NCBI RefSeq assembly: GCF_020531905.1
Contig: NZ_JAJAWG010000004.1
Span: forward strand, 169,263-233,262
DNA: 64,000 nucleotides
Reading direction: 5' to 3'
DNA from: Deefgea salmonis
GTDB taxonomy: Bacteria; Pseudomonadota; Gammaproteobacteria; Burkholderiales; Chitinibacteraceae
The translations under genes and the position numbers were made by a program. This document shows positions 8,146 through 17,446 of this stretch, one piece after another. How positions within the stretch are numbered: position 1 is the first letter of the stretch; the number at the start of each line of letters is the position of its first letter. A model generated the notes under the pieces. It was not told the DNA's origin, did no database searches, and saw only the letters and a program-made list of their open reading frames with translations.

Positions 8146-11100
8146 TTAATTTGTATAACATTTACTTCCCATCGCCAATAAATCAAACACCACCCGTGCA
8201 AACCCAGCCGCTTTCTTCGGGTCAGATAGCAATTGCATCATCTGGTTTTGATGTGCTGCGCTGCTGTCCATGATGGCGTTGTCGATGGCTTTTGAGAAAT
8301 CGCCTAGCATCGCTTGCTCGGCGGAGTTGTTGGCGATTTGCTTCATCACGATGTCGTTCTCGCCGACTTTGTCGCGGATGGTGTAGGCGTAATTGACCAT
8401 ATCCCCATCCGTGAGTTGGTCGGTGATAAACAGCTCATTGAGTCGGCTGATAATCTGCGAGAGGAGTTCTTCTTTTTTGTCTTTCGGTTTCGCGGTTCCC
8501 AAGCCATCAACATTTTCTAGCTGGTATTCGCCTTGGGCTTCTTGCAGCACTAAGTCTTGCTGGCGGATTTTGGCTACGCGGTAGTGGCTGAGGATGACGT
8601 TGTCGAGGTCGATTTCGTCTTCGTCGAGAATGGTTTCGCGCAGCATTGGGCGTAGGTTGCGTGCGAATAGGCTGAGCTTTTCGAGTTCTGGATTGTCGTA
8701 ATCAACGATCTGCGACATAAACTCGTAAAAGCGTACAAACGTGCCCAAATCCTTTTTAAAGATTTCCAGCGCGTCTTTTTCTTTTTGGCAGTCTTTCAGG
8801 CTGTTTTCCGTATTGGCGATCATCACTGCATCGTTATATTTTTTGGCGCGCTCGAACATATCCTTGGCTTGCTTAAACGCCTCAACCGCCGATTTATAGC
8901 GCTGTTGCCAGCGTTGTACCGCAGGCTTGCAAATATTCGAGATCGCCGCGTTGCTTTTATTTTTTACATAAAACGCAGTGCAAAATTGCTCGACTTCCTG
9001 CCAGTTAAAAATCCCACCCGCACGCAATTTCTCAAACAGCTCAAAAATCAAATTCGGGTCAGATACATCGGCCAGCTCTGCCGTTTGGTAGTAGGGCTGG
9101 AATGCATCGAGGATGTCTTCTGGTTCATTAAAGAAATCCAGCACAAACGTACCCGTTGCCGCTTTGGTCGGGTAAGTGCGGTTCAGGCGCGACAGCGTTT
9201 GCACGCATTCGACACCGGCTAGCTTTTTATCGACATACATCGCGCACAGCTTGGGCTGATCAAATCCCGTTTGGAATTTGTTCGCCACGATCATGACTTG
9301 GTAATCATCCGAATCAAAAGCTTTGCGCAGATCGCGCTTCTTTAGATTCTGGTTCATATTGGTTTCGTTAAATTTCTCGCCCAGCAGCGCAGCGCTGTTC
9401 GGGTCTTTGTCGGTAAATTCAACTTCACCAGAGAACGCCACCATCGCGTGGATTTTTTGATAGCCTTTGTCTTTGATGTATTTATCAAAGCCCAGCTTGT
9501 AGCGCACTGCCTCTTTGCGCGAGCTGGTAACGACCATCGCTTTGGCTTGCCCACCCAATAGCCCAATCACGTTGTTTTTGAAATGCTCAACAATCACCAT
9601 CACTTTTTGCGCGATATTGTGATCGTGCAGGCGCACCCATTGATTGAGTTTTACCTTGGCTTTTTTGCTTTCGACTTCGACATCATCTGTCGCTGCATTC
9701 TGGATTTTTAGTGCGAGGTTGTAGGCGACTTTGTAATTGGTGTAGTTCTTCAGTACATCCAGAATAAAGCCTTCCTCAATCGCTTGGCGCATGCTGTACA
9801 CGTGATACGCCGCTGGTTTATTGGTGCTTGACGCCACTTCATCAGGGCGCGGCAGGCGGCCAAATAGCTCTAGCGTTTTCGGTTTTGGCGTCGCGGTAAA
9901 GGCGAGGTAGCTCAGGTTTTTGGATGCGCGGCGCGAGGCGACGGTTGCGGCGATAATGTCGTCGGTACTGAGTTCTTCAACGTCTTCAGAGGCGTCTTTC
10001 ATTAGCACTTCTTTGAGCTGCCGTGCCGTCGAGCCGGTTTGTGATGAATGCGCTTCGTCGGCAATGATGGCGTAGCAACGCTCTTTTAGGCTGACGCTAT
10101 TCTCAATCGCTTTGAGCACGAATGGGAAAGTCTGAATCGTAACGATAATAATCGGCTGCGCGCTCTCTAAAGCTTTGGCGAGCTTTTCTGATTTTGAGCC
10201 ATCGCCTTCCTGATTATTAATCCGCCCAACCACGCCATCGGTGTGCTCGAATTGATGGATCGTATCTTGCAGCTGCGCATCGAGCACATTGCGATCCGTT
10301 ACCACAATCACCGAATCAAACTGCTTTTTACCTAGCTCGTTGTAAAGGCTAGACAGCTGATGCGCCACCCATGCTATCGAGTTCGACTTGCCCGAGCCAG
10401 CGCTATGCTGGATCAGGTATTTTTGCCCTGGGCCTTCCGTGCGTGCCGCTTGAATCAGTTTATTCACCACATCCCACTGATGGTAACGCGGGAAAATCAT
10501 CGATTCTTTTTTGTACTTGCGGCCTTCAAAATCTTCTTTTTCTTCAATCTGCAAATGCACATAGCGCGCCAAGATGTTCAGCAGATTATCGGGCAGCAGC
10601 ACTTCATTCCACAGGTAATCCGTCGCGTAGCGGTTCACATCTTTGGGTACATCATTGCCAGCGCCACCATCGGCAGTGCCTTTGTTAAACGGCAAGAAGT
10701 AGGTGTCTTCCCCCGCCAAATGCGTCGCCATATACACCTCGTATTGGCTCACGGCGAAATGCACAATCGCGCCGCGCTTAAAGCTCAGCAGCGGTTCGGG
10801 CTTTTTGGCAATCGGGTCAACGGGCAGGCGTGTTGTTTTGTATTGCTTGATCGCGTTGTGCACCGCTTGCTTAAATTCGGATTTCAATTCCAGCGTCGCC
10901 ACGGGCAGGCCATTCACAAATAGCACCAAATCAATCCGCCACGCTTTGGCTTTTGCGCCCGTTTCCGCCAAATGCGCCGCCGTGGCGTAGGGGCTGTAAA
11001 CCAGCTCAGGCACAACGCGCAGGCGGTTCTGTTTATAACGCGCCAAAGTATCGGGGTTTAAGTCATGCTCGGGTTTGAATTGGCACAGGCTAAAGCGCGC

Positions 11101-11418
11101 ATTACGATCTTTAATCTCATGCCGCAACACGCCCAGCGTGCCATAGGTACGCGATACGCCGCTGGTGGCGTTTGGGTCGGCCTTTTGCAATTGCTTGGCG
11201 ACCAATTCTAAAAATTGCTGATCAGTGTCTTTTGGGTGATTACCGCAAAACTTCTGCCATTCGGCATCCTGCGTCTCGCGCACAAAGCCCAACAAATCCT
11301 CGGGGTAGAGCGCCAATTCGCGATTGTACTGATCGGCTTGGCCCAGCTGCCAACCATGCGCAATCAGTTGGTCGATAATGTCGTTTTGAAAGGCGAGTTC
11401 TGCAGCGAGATCGGTCAT
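8146..11418 (-). CDS. hsdR: Type I restriction enzyme endonuclease/translocase subunit HsdR
   Basis: 1090 aa, usual size for HsdR. An N-terminal PD-(D/E)XK nuclease is seen as D163 in 'RIDLVLF' and E177-L-K179 in 'ATLELK'. The SF2 motor follows: Walker A 'HSAGSGKS' (about 338-345), DEAH box (454-457) in 'IIADEAHSS', and later motif 'FTATPKPKT'. It works with HsdM and HsdS: ATP-driven DNA translocation and cleavage of DNA lacking the cognate methylation. It lies 149 bp downstream of hsdS in the same direction. That gap holds iterated GGGGTGACTTG motifs and a 49-bp repeat copy, so hsdR may have its own promoter and control. No frameshift or loss of a key motif is seen. Confidence 0.92.
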   Translation of the reverse strand: MTDLAAELAFQNDIIDQLIAHGWQLGQADQYNRELALYPEDLLGFVRETQDAEWQKFCGNHPKDTDQQFLELVAKQLQKADPNATSGVSRTYGTLGVLRHEIKDRNARFSLCQFKPEHDLNPDTLARYKQNRLRVVPELVYSPYATAAHLAETGAKAKAWRIDLVLFVNGLPVATLELKSEFKQAVHNAIKQYKTTRLPVDPIAKKPEPLLSFKRGAIVHFAVSQYEVYMATHLAGEDTYFLPFNKGTADGGAGNDVPKDVNRYATDYLWNEVLLPDNLLNILARYVHLQIEEKEDFEGRKYKKESMIFPRYHQWDVVNKLIQAARTEGPGQKYLIQHSAGSGKSNSIAWVAHQLSSLYNELGKKQFDSVIVVTDRNVLDAQLQDTIHQFEHTDGVVGRINNQEGDGSKSEKLAKALESAQPIIIVTIQTFPFVLKAIENSVSLKERCYAIIADEAHSSQTGSTARQLKEVLMKDASEDVEELSTDDIIAATVASRRASKNLSYLAFTATPKPKTLELFGRLPRPDEVASSTNKPAAYHVYSMRQAIEEGFILDVLKNYTNYKVAYNLALKIQNAATDDVEVESKKAKVKLNQWVRLHDHNIAQKVMVIVEHFKNNVIGLLGGQAKAMVVTSSRKEAVRYKLGFDKYIKDKGYQKIHAMVAFSGEVEFTDKDPNSAALLGEKFNETNMNQNLKKRDLRKAFDSDDYQVMIVANKFQTGFDQPKLCAMYVDKKLAGVECVQTLSRLNRTYPTKAATGTFVLDFFNEPEDILDAFQPYYQTAELADVSDPNLIFELFEKLRAGGIFNWQEVEQFCTAFYVKNKSNAAISNICKPAVQRWQQRYKSAVEAFKQAKDMFERAKKYNDAVMIANTENSLKDCQKEKDALEIFKKDLGTFVRFYEFMSQIVDYDNPELEKLSLFARNLRPMLRETILDEDEIDLDNVILSHYRVAKIRQQDLVLQEAQGEYQLENVDGLGTAKPKDKKEELLSQIISRLNELFITDQLTDGDMVNYAYTIRDKVGENDIVMKQIANNSAEQAMLGDFSKAIDNAIMDSSAAHQNQMMQLLSDPKKAAGFARVVFDLLAMGSKCYTN

Positions 11419-11460
11419 GGTGTTGGTCTGTGCTTAAGTTTAAAACGCCCCGCGACATGT

Positions 11461-11501
11461 GGGGTGACTTGAGGGGTGACTTGGGGGGTAAACCAAGTCA
11501 C
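11461..11501. promoter_or_regulatory. Iterated GGGGTGACTTG motif with inverted repeat upstream of hsdR
   Basis: GGGGTGACTTG occurs at 11461-11471 and again at 11473-11483. The second copy forms a perfect 9-bp inverted repeat: GTGACTTGG (11476-11484) with CCAAGTCAC (11493-11501), loop 8 nt. It is 43-83 bp upstream of the hsdR start, where an operator would be expected. A plus-strand T-run after it (11507-11513) could also make it a terminator in the opposite direction. Confidence 0.45.
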
Positions 11502-11517
11502 TCACGTTTTTTTGTTG

Positions 11518-11566
11518 ATGTATTTCATTGTGGCCATTGATTGATAATAGCTACAAGGCAATACCC
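11518..11566. repeat. 49-bp GGGTAT...ATACCC element, degenerate copy
   Basis: Same 49-bp length as the other copies. The right end is intact (CAATACCC at 11559-11566) and the left end is altered (ATGTAT at 11518-11523). It lies in the hsdS-hsdR gap, inside the accessory island, against the 3' end of hsdS. Confidence 0.4.
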
Positions 11567-11567
11567 A

Positions 11568-12905
11568 TTAATGCTTTGCTTGCCAGTCGCGCACGTCGAT
11601 CTTGCCGGTGACGGCGGCGGAGATTAGAGCTGTACGGCGTTCTTGCATTTTTTCAATTGCTTGTCTTGCTGCACTTTCTATTTGGTCAAATTTTTCGATT
11701 GACAACTTAACTCGGTTAACAATAATTTTGCGTTCTTCTATTGGAGGTATACAAACGATCAATTTTGATATTTGATCGAAATTCAAACCTTCTCGATTTC
11801 CGCCTGTTTGGCATGAGTCAATTTGAGACTGCACTAAGTCGGCTTTAATTACATAAGAGAAAAACTCATTAAATTCATCTGAAAATCGTAAAATGCAAAC
11901 ATGTTGATTTACATTGGCTTCGGTAAAATTAGCAGGAACAAGACAGGATCGACCAATTGACCCTCCCGTAATATTCAAAAGAACATCGCCAGATTTAACA
12001 TGCGTTCCATACATCTCTTCATGAATTTCATTACTCACATAAACGCATTCTGAGTGTTCAATTCTTAGTCCGTCGTCATAAATATTCTGACTTCTTAAAA
12101 ATAAAATACCGTCATCTTGATATATTTCGCTACCACCCTTTGGTGTTTTTCCACTGCCTATTTTATTAGCGTGGAAGCCTATTCGGCTAACAACCCAATG
12201 CTCTGGCACTTCGCCTAGCCATGCCACTCCCGAATCTTTGAGTGGGGCGTTGGGGTTGAGGCCTTTGGTGACGGCGTGGCTGATGACGGCTTGACGTTTT
12301 TCTTTGAGCAGCGCAATCAGGCCTTGCTGCTTTTCAATCAACAAATCAATCTTCGCCGTCTCGTGGTCGAGGAATTCAACGATATTTTCTAACTCTGCAT
12401 TCGTTGTGCAGCCAATTTTAATGCCGCCAACTGTGTCAGTGTTTAGATTAAGCTGCGTTCCAAACTTGCCAAGGCCTTTATAGGCTTGCTCGCCAGCGAA
12501 GACATAAAACAAAAATTTATTAGGAATTTTAAGCTCAGGAAAATAGACAAAGCCGTCATGAATACAGGCTTTAATACCTGTGATACAAGGCTTTCCTACG
12601 GTTCCTGCAATACTTAGAAAAAGCGATTCGGGTTCAAGCTTTACACTTAACGAGCTACCTAAATCAGACAATCGCTGTGGCGCTTCAGTTAAATAAACAT
12701 TCGAGGCGGTGACGTCAGCAATTCTTGTCCATGCGTATTCACCATCATCGTCAAAATATTTCGCATCATCAATTGGGCGTGGTGACGCACCGCGTTTAAT
12801 TGGACTTAAATGCTTTATTTGAATGACGTCCCAATGAGCAGGCACTTTGCCTAACCATTCTTCTCCAGAATCTTTATATTCCGCATACGCCTGATACCGA
12901 CTCAT
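11568..12905 (-). CDS. hsdS: Type I restriction-modification specificity subunit HsdS
   Basis: 445 aa with the internal duplication of HsdS. Two target-recognition domains are each preceded by the same conserved segment: 'EEWLGKVPAHWDV' near residue 16 and 'VAWLGEVPEHWVV' near 228. Coiled-coil spacers follow each TRD ('ETAKIDLLIEKQQGLIALL' and the C-terminal 'RQAIEKMQERRTALISAAV'). Each TRD reads one half of a bipartite DNA target; the target itself cannot be read from the sequence. The start overlaps the upstream YhcG-like gene by 4 bp, so the unit hsdM-yhcG-hsdS is tightly coupled. The TRD-coding stretches look more AT-rich than the conserved spacers, as usual for exchangeable TRDs. Confidence 0.92.
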   Translation of the reverse strand: MSRYQAYAEYKDSGEEWLGKVPAHWDVIQIKHLSPIKRGASPRPIDDAKYFDDDGEYAWTRIADVTASNVYLTEAPQRLSDLGSSLSVKLEPESLFLSIAGTVGKPCITGIKACIHDGFVYFPELKIPNKFLFYVFAGEQAYKGLGKFGTQLNLNTDTVGGIKIGCTTNAELENIVEFLDHETAKIDLLIEKQQGLIALLKEKRQAVISHAVTKGLNPNAPLKDSGVAWLGEVPEHWVVSRIGFHANKIGSGKTPKGGSEIYQDDGILFLRSQNIYDDGLRIEHSECVYVSNEIHEEMYGTHVKSGDVLLNITGGSIGRSCLVPANFTEANVNQHVCILRFSDEFNEFFSYVIKADLVQSQIDSCQTGGNREGLNFDQISKLIVCIPPIEERKIIVNRVKLSIEKFDQIESAARQAIEKMQERRTALISAAVTGKIDVRDWQAKH

Positions 12906-13909
12906 TCTGCGTCTCCTTCGGCCATATTCAGCAGGTAAAATTCGTGCAGTTTAGCTTGCAGCAGTTTTTTATCCGGCAATTGCGTTTGGTATTGCGCGAT
13001 CAGGGTCGGTGACAGCGAGCGGCTGAGGGCGTATTCGACCACTTCGTCGTCTTTGCTGGCGCAGAGTAATACGCCGATGCTGGGGTTTTCGTGCGGCTTT
13101 TTGTGGTCGCGGTCGAGCGCTTCGAGGTAGAAATTGAGCTGACCCAAGTCGCCGGGCTGAAAGCGGTTCACTTTCAATTCAATCGCAACCAAGGCGTTCA
13201 GCCCACGATGGAAAAACAGCAGGTCGAGGGAGAAATCTTGTTTGCCGACTTGCAGCGGATATTCGCTACCAATAAAGCAAAAATCACGCCCCAGCTCTAG
13301 CAGGAAAGTTTTCAGTTTTTCCAGCAATCCTTGCTGTAAATCGGCTTCGCTATGCGCTTGCGGCAGGCCGAGGAATTCAACCACATAGCTGTCTTTAAAT
13401 ATATTCAGGGCTTCGGGATGAGCTTGTGTCACCAGCGGAGAGGCTTTTACCGGATTGAGTACAACGCGCTCAAACAGCGCGGTATTAAATTGGCGCTCTA
13501 ATTCGCGCTTGCTCCATTTTTCCTGAATCGCCATTTTCAGGTAAAACTCGCGCTCTTCTGGTCGTTTGCTCTGGCTCAGAATGATGAGGTTATGCGTCCA
13601 CGGCAATTGTGTCACCAGTGGTGACACAATTGCTTCTTGGTGATAAGTCTCATAAAACTGACGCATCCGAAACAGATTGCGTTGGGTAAAACCTTTCAAG
13701 CTCGGCTGTGTCACAGCCAAGTGTTGTGCCAGCTGCTTAATCACCCCTTCGCCCCATTCGGCGGCGGCAATCTTGTTGCTCAGATAAGCGCCAACTTGCC
13801 AGTACAGCTCAATCAGGCTGGTATTGACGGCTTGATAGGCGCGCTGACGTGCGGCATCGATCAGCTGGGTAATTTCGGCAAAATCGTTGGCGGGGATCAG
13901 CTCGCTCAT
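12902..13909 (-). CDS. YhcG/DUF1016 family PD-(D/E)XK nuclease-like protein within the hsd operon
   Basis: 335 aa. The N-terminal DUF1016 (YhcG_N) helical part includes '[15 protein letters not shown]', '[17 protein letters not shown]' and '[11 protein letters not shown]'. The C-terminal YhcG/PDDEXK_3 part carries the nuclease signature in '[21 protein letters not shown]' (about residues 227-247: Asp, then E-x-K). The family is widespread and often sits inside type I restriction loci; its exact activity is not settled. Here it is wedged between hsdM and hsdS with 4-bp overlaps on both sides, so it is made with the methylase complex and may be an accessory nuclease or a modulator of restriction. 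All expected nuclease residues appear present. Confidence 0.85.
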   Translation of the reverse strand: MSELIPANDFAEITQLIDAARQRAYQAVNTSLIELYWQVGAYLSNKIAAAEWGEGVIKQLAQHLAVTQPSLKGFTQRNLFRMRQFYETYHQEAIVSPLVTQLPWTHNLIILSQSKRPEEREFYLKMAIQEKWSKRELERQFNTALFERVVLNPVKASPLVTQAHPEALNIFKDSYVVEFLGLPQAHSEADLQQGLLEKLKTFLLELGRDFCFIGSEYPLQVGKQDFSLDLLFFHRGLNALVAIELKVNRFQPGDLGQLNFYLEALDRDHKKPHENPSIGVLLCASKDDEVVEYALSRSLSPTLIAQYQTQLPDKKLLQAKLHEFYLLNMAEGDAE

Positions 13910-16284
13910 GAATGCACCTCTTGCAGCAAGGCCATGATTTCAGCGCTGATGGCGTCCAGATCGGCGTCGATATCGATCAAATCGCGTGGCGGCTGGTATT
14001 GGTAGAAGTGGCGATTGAAGGGGATTTCATAGCCCACAATGCCAATCTCGCCATCTTTGGCGTCGGTCTTGCTGGCGTCGATCCATGCATCGGCTACGTG
14101 CGGCTGCACTTCTTTAATAAAGTACGCCTCGTTGATGTCGTTGACGCTGCGCGTTGGATCCAGCGCGACATTTTCGTTGTCGCGCAGATCACCATCGGGC
14201 ACGTATTCGATGACTTCATTACCCACGGTAAATAGGCCGTACAGTGGCTTTGCTGTGCCTTTGTGAACTTTTTTGATGACTTTGGCAGCGGCTGGGTTTT
14301 TCCAGCAGACTGCATCGGTGAGTTGTTTTTTCTCTTTGGTGTCGAGCGATAGTTTGGCTGTTTTCAACGCCGCTTTGAGGGCATCGTCATAGCCATTGAA
14401 GTCGTCGCATTGCGCCTCGCCGATGATGGCTTGCAAGTGTTTAGCTTTGAGCAGCAAGTCGCGCTGGTTGAGCCAAGTTTGCGGTGCTAGCAGGTCTTTG
14501 ATGTGTTTTTCTTTCAGGTCGGCAAAATGGCTTTTTAGATAAGCACGAATTTCAGTTTCAACCGCAGCGAGTTGACCGTAGCTGGTTTGGTCGGATGAAT
14601 CCGACCCTACATTGATCTTCGCTGTAGCGTCGAATTCATTCGACCAACGCTGACCATATTCGGCGTAAACCCATTTCATTGCGGCATTGAGCGCGCCTGA
14701 TTCATAGCGCAGTGCTGCAATATGGTCGTCACTGAATTGGTAAGACAGGCGCAGCGGGCGCTCAATGGTAATGCGGCGGTAGCCAAATTCGTGGCTGGCA
14801 AAGATCTTGGCGGCGAAGGTTTTGGCGACTTCAGCTTTGGGGTTGGCAGATTGACGACCACGATTGCTTTTCTGCTCAGTAGGTTTATCGAGTTCACGCG
14901 CATCGACAACGGCAAAGTCACCAAAGCAGCGGGTAATTTCGCGGATGTCGTCTTCACCCATTTCATTGCGTTTGCTGCCCAAGGATTTGCGCATCTTGCC
15001 GCAGAGATTCACGCCATTAATAAGCTGAACTTTGCCTTTACGCTCAGTCGATTTTTTGTTCGAGAGCACCCAGATATACGTTGAAATGCCAGTGTTGTAG
15101 AACATATCGGTGGGCAGCGCGACGATGGCCTCCAGCAAATCGGCTTCTAAGATATAGCGGCGAATTTCAGATTCGCCCGAGCCAGCGCCACCCGTGAACA
15201 GCGGCGAGCCATTTAGAATAATACCGATCCGCGCACCGCCTTCAGCGCCATCGCGCAATTTGCTAATCAGGTGCAACAAAAACAGCAGCGAGCCATCGGA
15301 TACGCGCGGCAGGCCAGCGCCAAAGCGGCCATCAAAACCTTTGAGTGTGTGCTCGTCTTTGATGTCGCCTTCGATCTTTTTCCAATCCACGCCAAACGGC
15401 GGATTAGACAACATATAGTCGAATTTATTGGCGTAAAGATGGTCGTTCGATAGCGTATTGCCGAGCTTGATATTGCTGACATTCTGGCCTTTGATCAGCA
15501 TGTCGGCTTTACAAATCGCGTAGCTTTCGGGGTTCAGCTCTTGGCCAAAGGCGCTCATTACCGCTTGCGGATTGTGCTCGTGCACGTATTCCATCCCCGC
15601 CGAGAGGAAACCACCGGTACCTGCTGTTGGGTCGTAAATAGTGCGGATGATGCCTTCTTTGGTCAGCGCATCGTCGTCTTCCATAAACACCAGCGACGTT
15701 GTGAGGCGAACGATGTCACGCGGGGTAAAGTGTTCACCCGCCGTTTCATTTGAGCTTTCTGCAAATTTGCGGATTAACTCTTCAAACACCAAACCCATTT
15801 CATAATTAGAAACCGCCGTAGGGCTCAGATCGGTGGTGCGAACTTTTTGAATGATTTTGTACAGCAGATTGGCGTCGTTCAGCAGCGCGATAAATTCGCT
15901 GAATTTGAAGTGATCAAAAATCTCGCGCGCGTCACGGCTGAAAGATTGAATGTATTTTTCAAGATTGGCCTTGATGCCCGCTTCACCGAGCGTGCTCAAA
16001 TCCATTTTGGACGTATTGTAGAACGACAAACCGTTTGAGTTTTTCGCCGTGACCGTGGCGCGCAGCAATAGTTTTTCTTGGCCTTCTTCGGGCAAATTCA
16101 TCAGCTCAACAATTTCAACTTGCTTGAGCACGGCTTCTTTAGTCTCTGCCAGTACACATTCCAAGCGGCGCAAAAGCGTAAACGGCAAGATGATGCGGCC
16201 ATACTGGCTCTGCTTAAAATCCCCCCGCAATAGGTCGGCTAGTGACCAAATATACGCCGCGAGATTGTTGGTGGCTTGTGACAT
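13906..16284 (-). CDS. hsdM: Type I restriction-modification DNA methyltransferase HsdM, with long C-terminal extension
   Basis: 792 aa, clearly longer than the usual 480-540. The N-terminal HsdM helical domain begins '[22 protein letters not shown]'. AdoMet motif I is '[10 protein letters not shown]' (218-227) and catalytic motif IV is 'NPPF' (294-297), as for N6-adenine methylation. The roughly 270 residues after the usual end are helical, charged, and finish with '[35 protein letters not shown]', a tail seen in one HsdM subfamily. It methylates the target set by HsdS and so protects self DNA. The gene is first in the hsd operon, about 170 bp from the 3' end of tRNA-Leu(GAG). The ribosome-binding site in front of the ATG at 16284 is weak. 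Confidence 0.92.
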   Translation of the reverse strand: MSQATNNLAAYIWSLADLLRGDFKQSQYGRIILPFTLLRRLECVLAETKEAVLKQVEIVELMNLPEEGQEKLLLRATVTAKNSNGLSFYNTSKMDLSTLGEAGIKANLEKYIQSFSRDAREIFDHFKFSEFIALLNDANLLYKIIQKVRTTDLSPTAVSNYEMGLVFEELIRKFAESSNETAGEHFTPRDIVRLTTSLVFMEDDDALTKEGIIRTIYDPTAGTGGFLSAGMEYVHEHNPQAVMSAFGQELNPESYAICKADMLIKGQNVSNIKLGNTLSNDHLYANKFDYMLSNPPFGVDWKKIEGDIKDEHTLKGFDGRFGAGLPRVSDGSLLFLLHLISKLRDGAEGGARIGIILNGSPLFTGGAGSGESEIRRYILEADLLEAIVALPTDMFYNTGISTYIWVLSNKKSTERKGKVQLINGVNLCGKMRKSLGSKRNEMGEDDIREITRCFGDFAVVDARELDKPTEQKSNRGRQSANPKAEVAKTFAAKIFASHEFGYRRITIERPLRLSYQFSDDHIAALRYESGALNAAMKWVYAEYGQRWSNEFDATAKINVGSDSSDQTSYGQLAAVETEIRAYLKSHFADLKEKHIKDLLAPQTWLNQRDLLLKAKHLQAIIGEAQCDDFNGYDDALKAALKTAKLSLDTKEKKQLTDAVCWKNPAAAKVIKKVHKGTAKPLYGLFTVGNEVIEYVPDGDLRDNENVALDPTRSVNDINEAYFIKEVQPHVADAWIDASKTDAKDGEIGIVGYEIPFNRHFYQYQPPRDLIDIDADLDAISAEIMALLQEVHS

Positions 16285-16408
16285 AGCTTTCGACCTGATT
16301 CAGAATACTCGATCAGCGGTATTGTATCGGGTTTCGGCGGGGGAGTGTTGCAGAGGGAGGTGGGGTGTTGGTCATCCCAAGGCGTTGTTTTGCGGTGCTG
16401 CAGACAAC

Positions 16409-16441
16409 AAAAAACCCCGCAAAGCAAAGCTTGTCGGGGTT
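16409..16441 (-). terminator. Rho-independent terminator behind tRNA-Leu(GAG)
   Basis: On the minus strand ACCCCG...CGGGGT forms the stem and TTTTTTG follows. It is 12 bp past the CCA end of the tRNA. A similar hairpin precedes the att-like remnant at 2494. Confidence 0.7.
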
Positions 16442-16452
16442 AATGTTTTTTG

Positions 16453-16539
16453 TGGTGCGCAACACGAGACTCGAACTCGCACGCCTGTAAGGGCACAGCG
16501 ACCTCAACGCTGCGTGTCTACCAATTCCACCAATCGCGC
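16453..16539 (-). tRNA. tRNA-Leu(GAG)
   Basis: 87 nt including encoded CCA. The acceptor GCGCGAT pairs with GTTGCGC (two G-U pairs). The anticodon loop is TTGAGGT, giving anticodon GAG (reads CUC/CUU). A long variable arm typical of leucine tRNAs and the T-loop TTCGAGT are present. Its 3' end marks the right border of the accessory island. Confidence 0.95.
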
Positions 16540-16849
16540 ACTACATACTGAAAAGATTGCTCAATTCAGTGAGGTGGCGAATTCTAGCTAGGCTAGGCTG
16601 TTTTGTAAACCCCTGTGTGCTGTTTTTTGCTGGTATTTCGGATAAATGATTGAATTGACGTTAAAATTTAATCGCTTGGTTGGCGGTGCTTGGTGCTGAA
16701 GGGGGGCTTAGGGCGCGCAGTGGTGTTGGCGGCTTGATGGGACTTGATGGGTTTTTGTCGTGGGATTGACTTCAGACTTGATGCTAATTAAAAGGGGCGT
16801 CACACTGCTGAGATACACTCTTTTGTAAATCGAAAGCTAGGAGCATTAA
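16540..16849. other. Intergenic region without a gene
   Basis: I see no coding region. It contains a G-rich stretch and a short direct repeat (cttgatggg twice, 16734-16752). A weak TTGACT-type -35 at 16766 has no good -10. The region should hold the promoters of tRNA-Leu (minus) and of the gene starting at 16850 (plus). Confidence 0.5.
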
Positions 16850-17347
16850 ATGAGCAATAAAGGTCGTTATAAAGTCGGTGCCCGTGCCAGTAATCGTTTG
16901 CCTGAGGCATTAAAATCGAATGAAGGCATTCGTCAGGCGCTCAAAGCGGTAGATGGTCATTTCCCTATGGATTTGTATGTCGATGATTTGGAATTAGAAT
17001 TATTACAAAATGCATCGCGTACTTTAAGCCGTTTTTTAGTGCCGGGTAGCAAGATTGATATTGCGATTCAATTTGCTCAATTGTGCGAAATTTCGAGCGA
17101 CTTGTTTAAAGAAGTAAAAGAAATTCGCAAACAAATTAAGAGCATTATTAGTGATAATGAAGATGAGTTAGAAACCAATCACGTTGGCGCTTTGCAATAT
17201 GTGACTGAGTTTCGCTCTGAAATGGGCCCAGCGTTAGCCAATTCGATTGTATTGCGCCGGTTTGCTAATTTTGTCGATGCGGTCTTGTTGGCGCAGATTC
17301 AATACTCGGCAGAAAACGTTGAAATTGAATTGTTTATTTCTGAATAA
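16850..17347 (+). CDS. Conserved-looking hypothetical protein, 165 aa
   Basis: Not recognised. It has a good ribosome-binding site (aggag, 6 bp before ATG) and normal codon use, and is followed by a clean terminator, so it is probably a real monocistronic gene. The protein is basic at the start ('MSNKGRYKVGARASNRLPEAL'), then largely helical and acidic, with no cysteine-rich motif, signal peptide or membrane segment. A cytoplasmic, possibly oligomeric, regulatory or adaptor protein would fit, but nothing in the sequence fixes a function. Confidence 0.7.
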   Translation: MSNKGRYKVGARASNRLPEALKSNEGIRQALKAVDGHFPMDLYVDDLELELLQNASRTLSRFLVPGSKIDIAIQFAQLCEISSDLFKEVKEIRKQIKSIISDNEDELETNHVGALQYVTEFRSEMGPALANSIVLRRFANFVDAVLLAQIQYSAENVEIELFISE

Positions 17348-17374
17348 TTTCAATTTACTCGTGCTGAATGACCA

Positions 17375-17399
17375 AGCCCCATCGATGATGGGGCTTTTT
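17375..17399 (+). terminator. Rho-independent terminator
   Basis: AGCCCCAT and ATGGGGCT pair around a short loop, followed by TTTTT. It lies 28 bp after the stop codon at 17347. Confidence 0.8.
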
Positions 17400-17446
17400 G
17401 TTGGCCGTTGGTTTTTTACTGCGTTGATGGGGCGGTTTGTTGTGGT

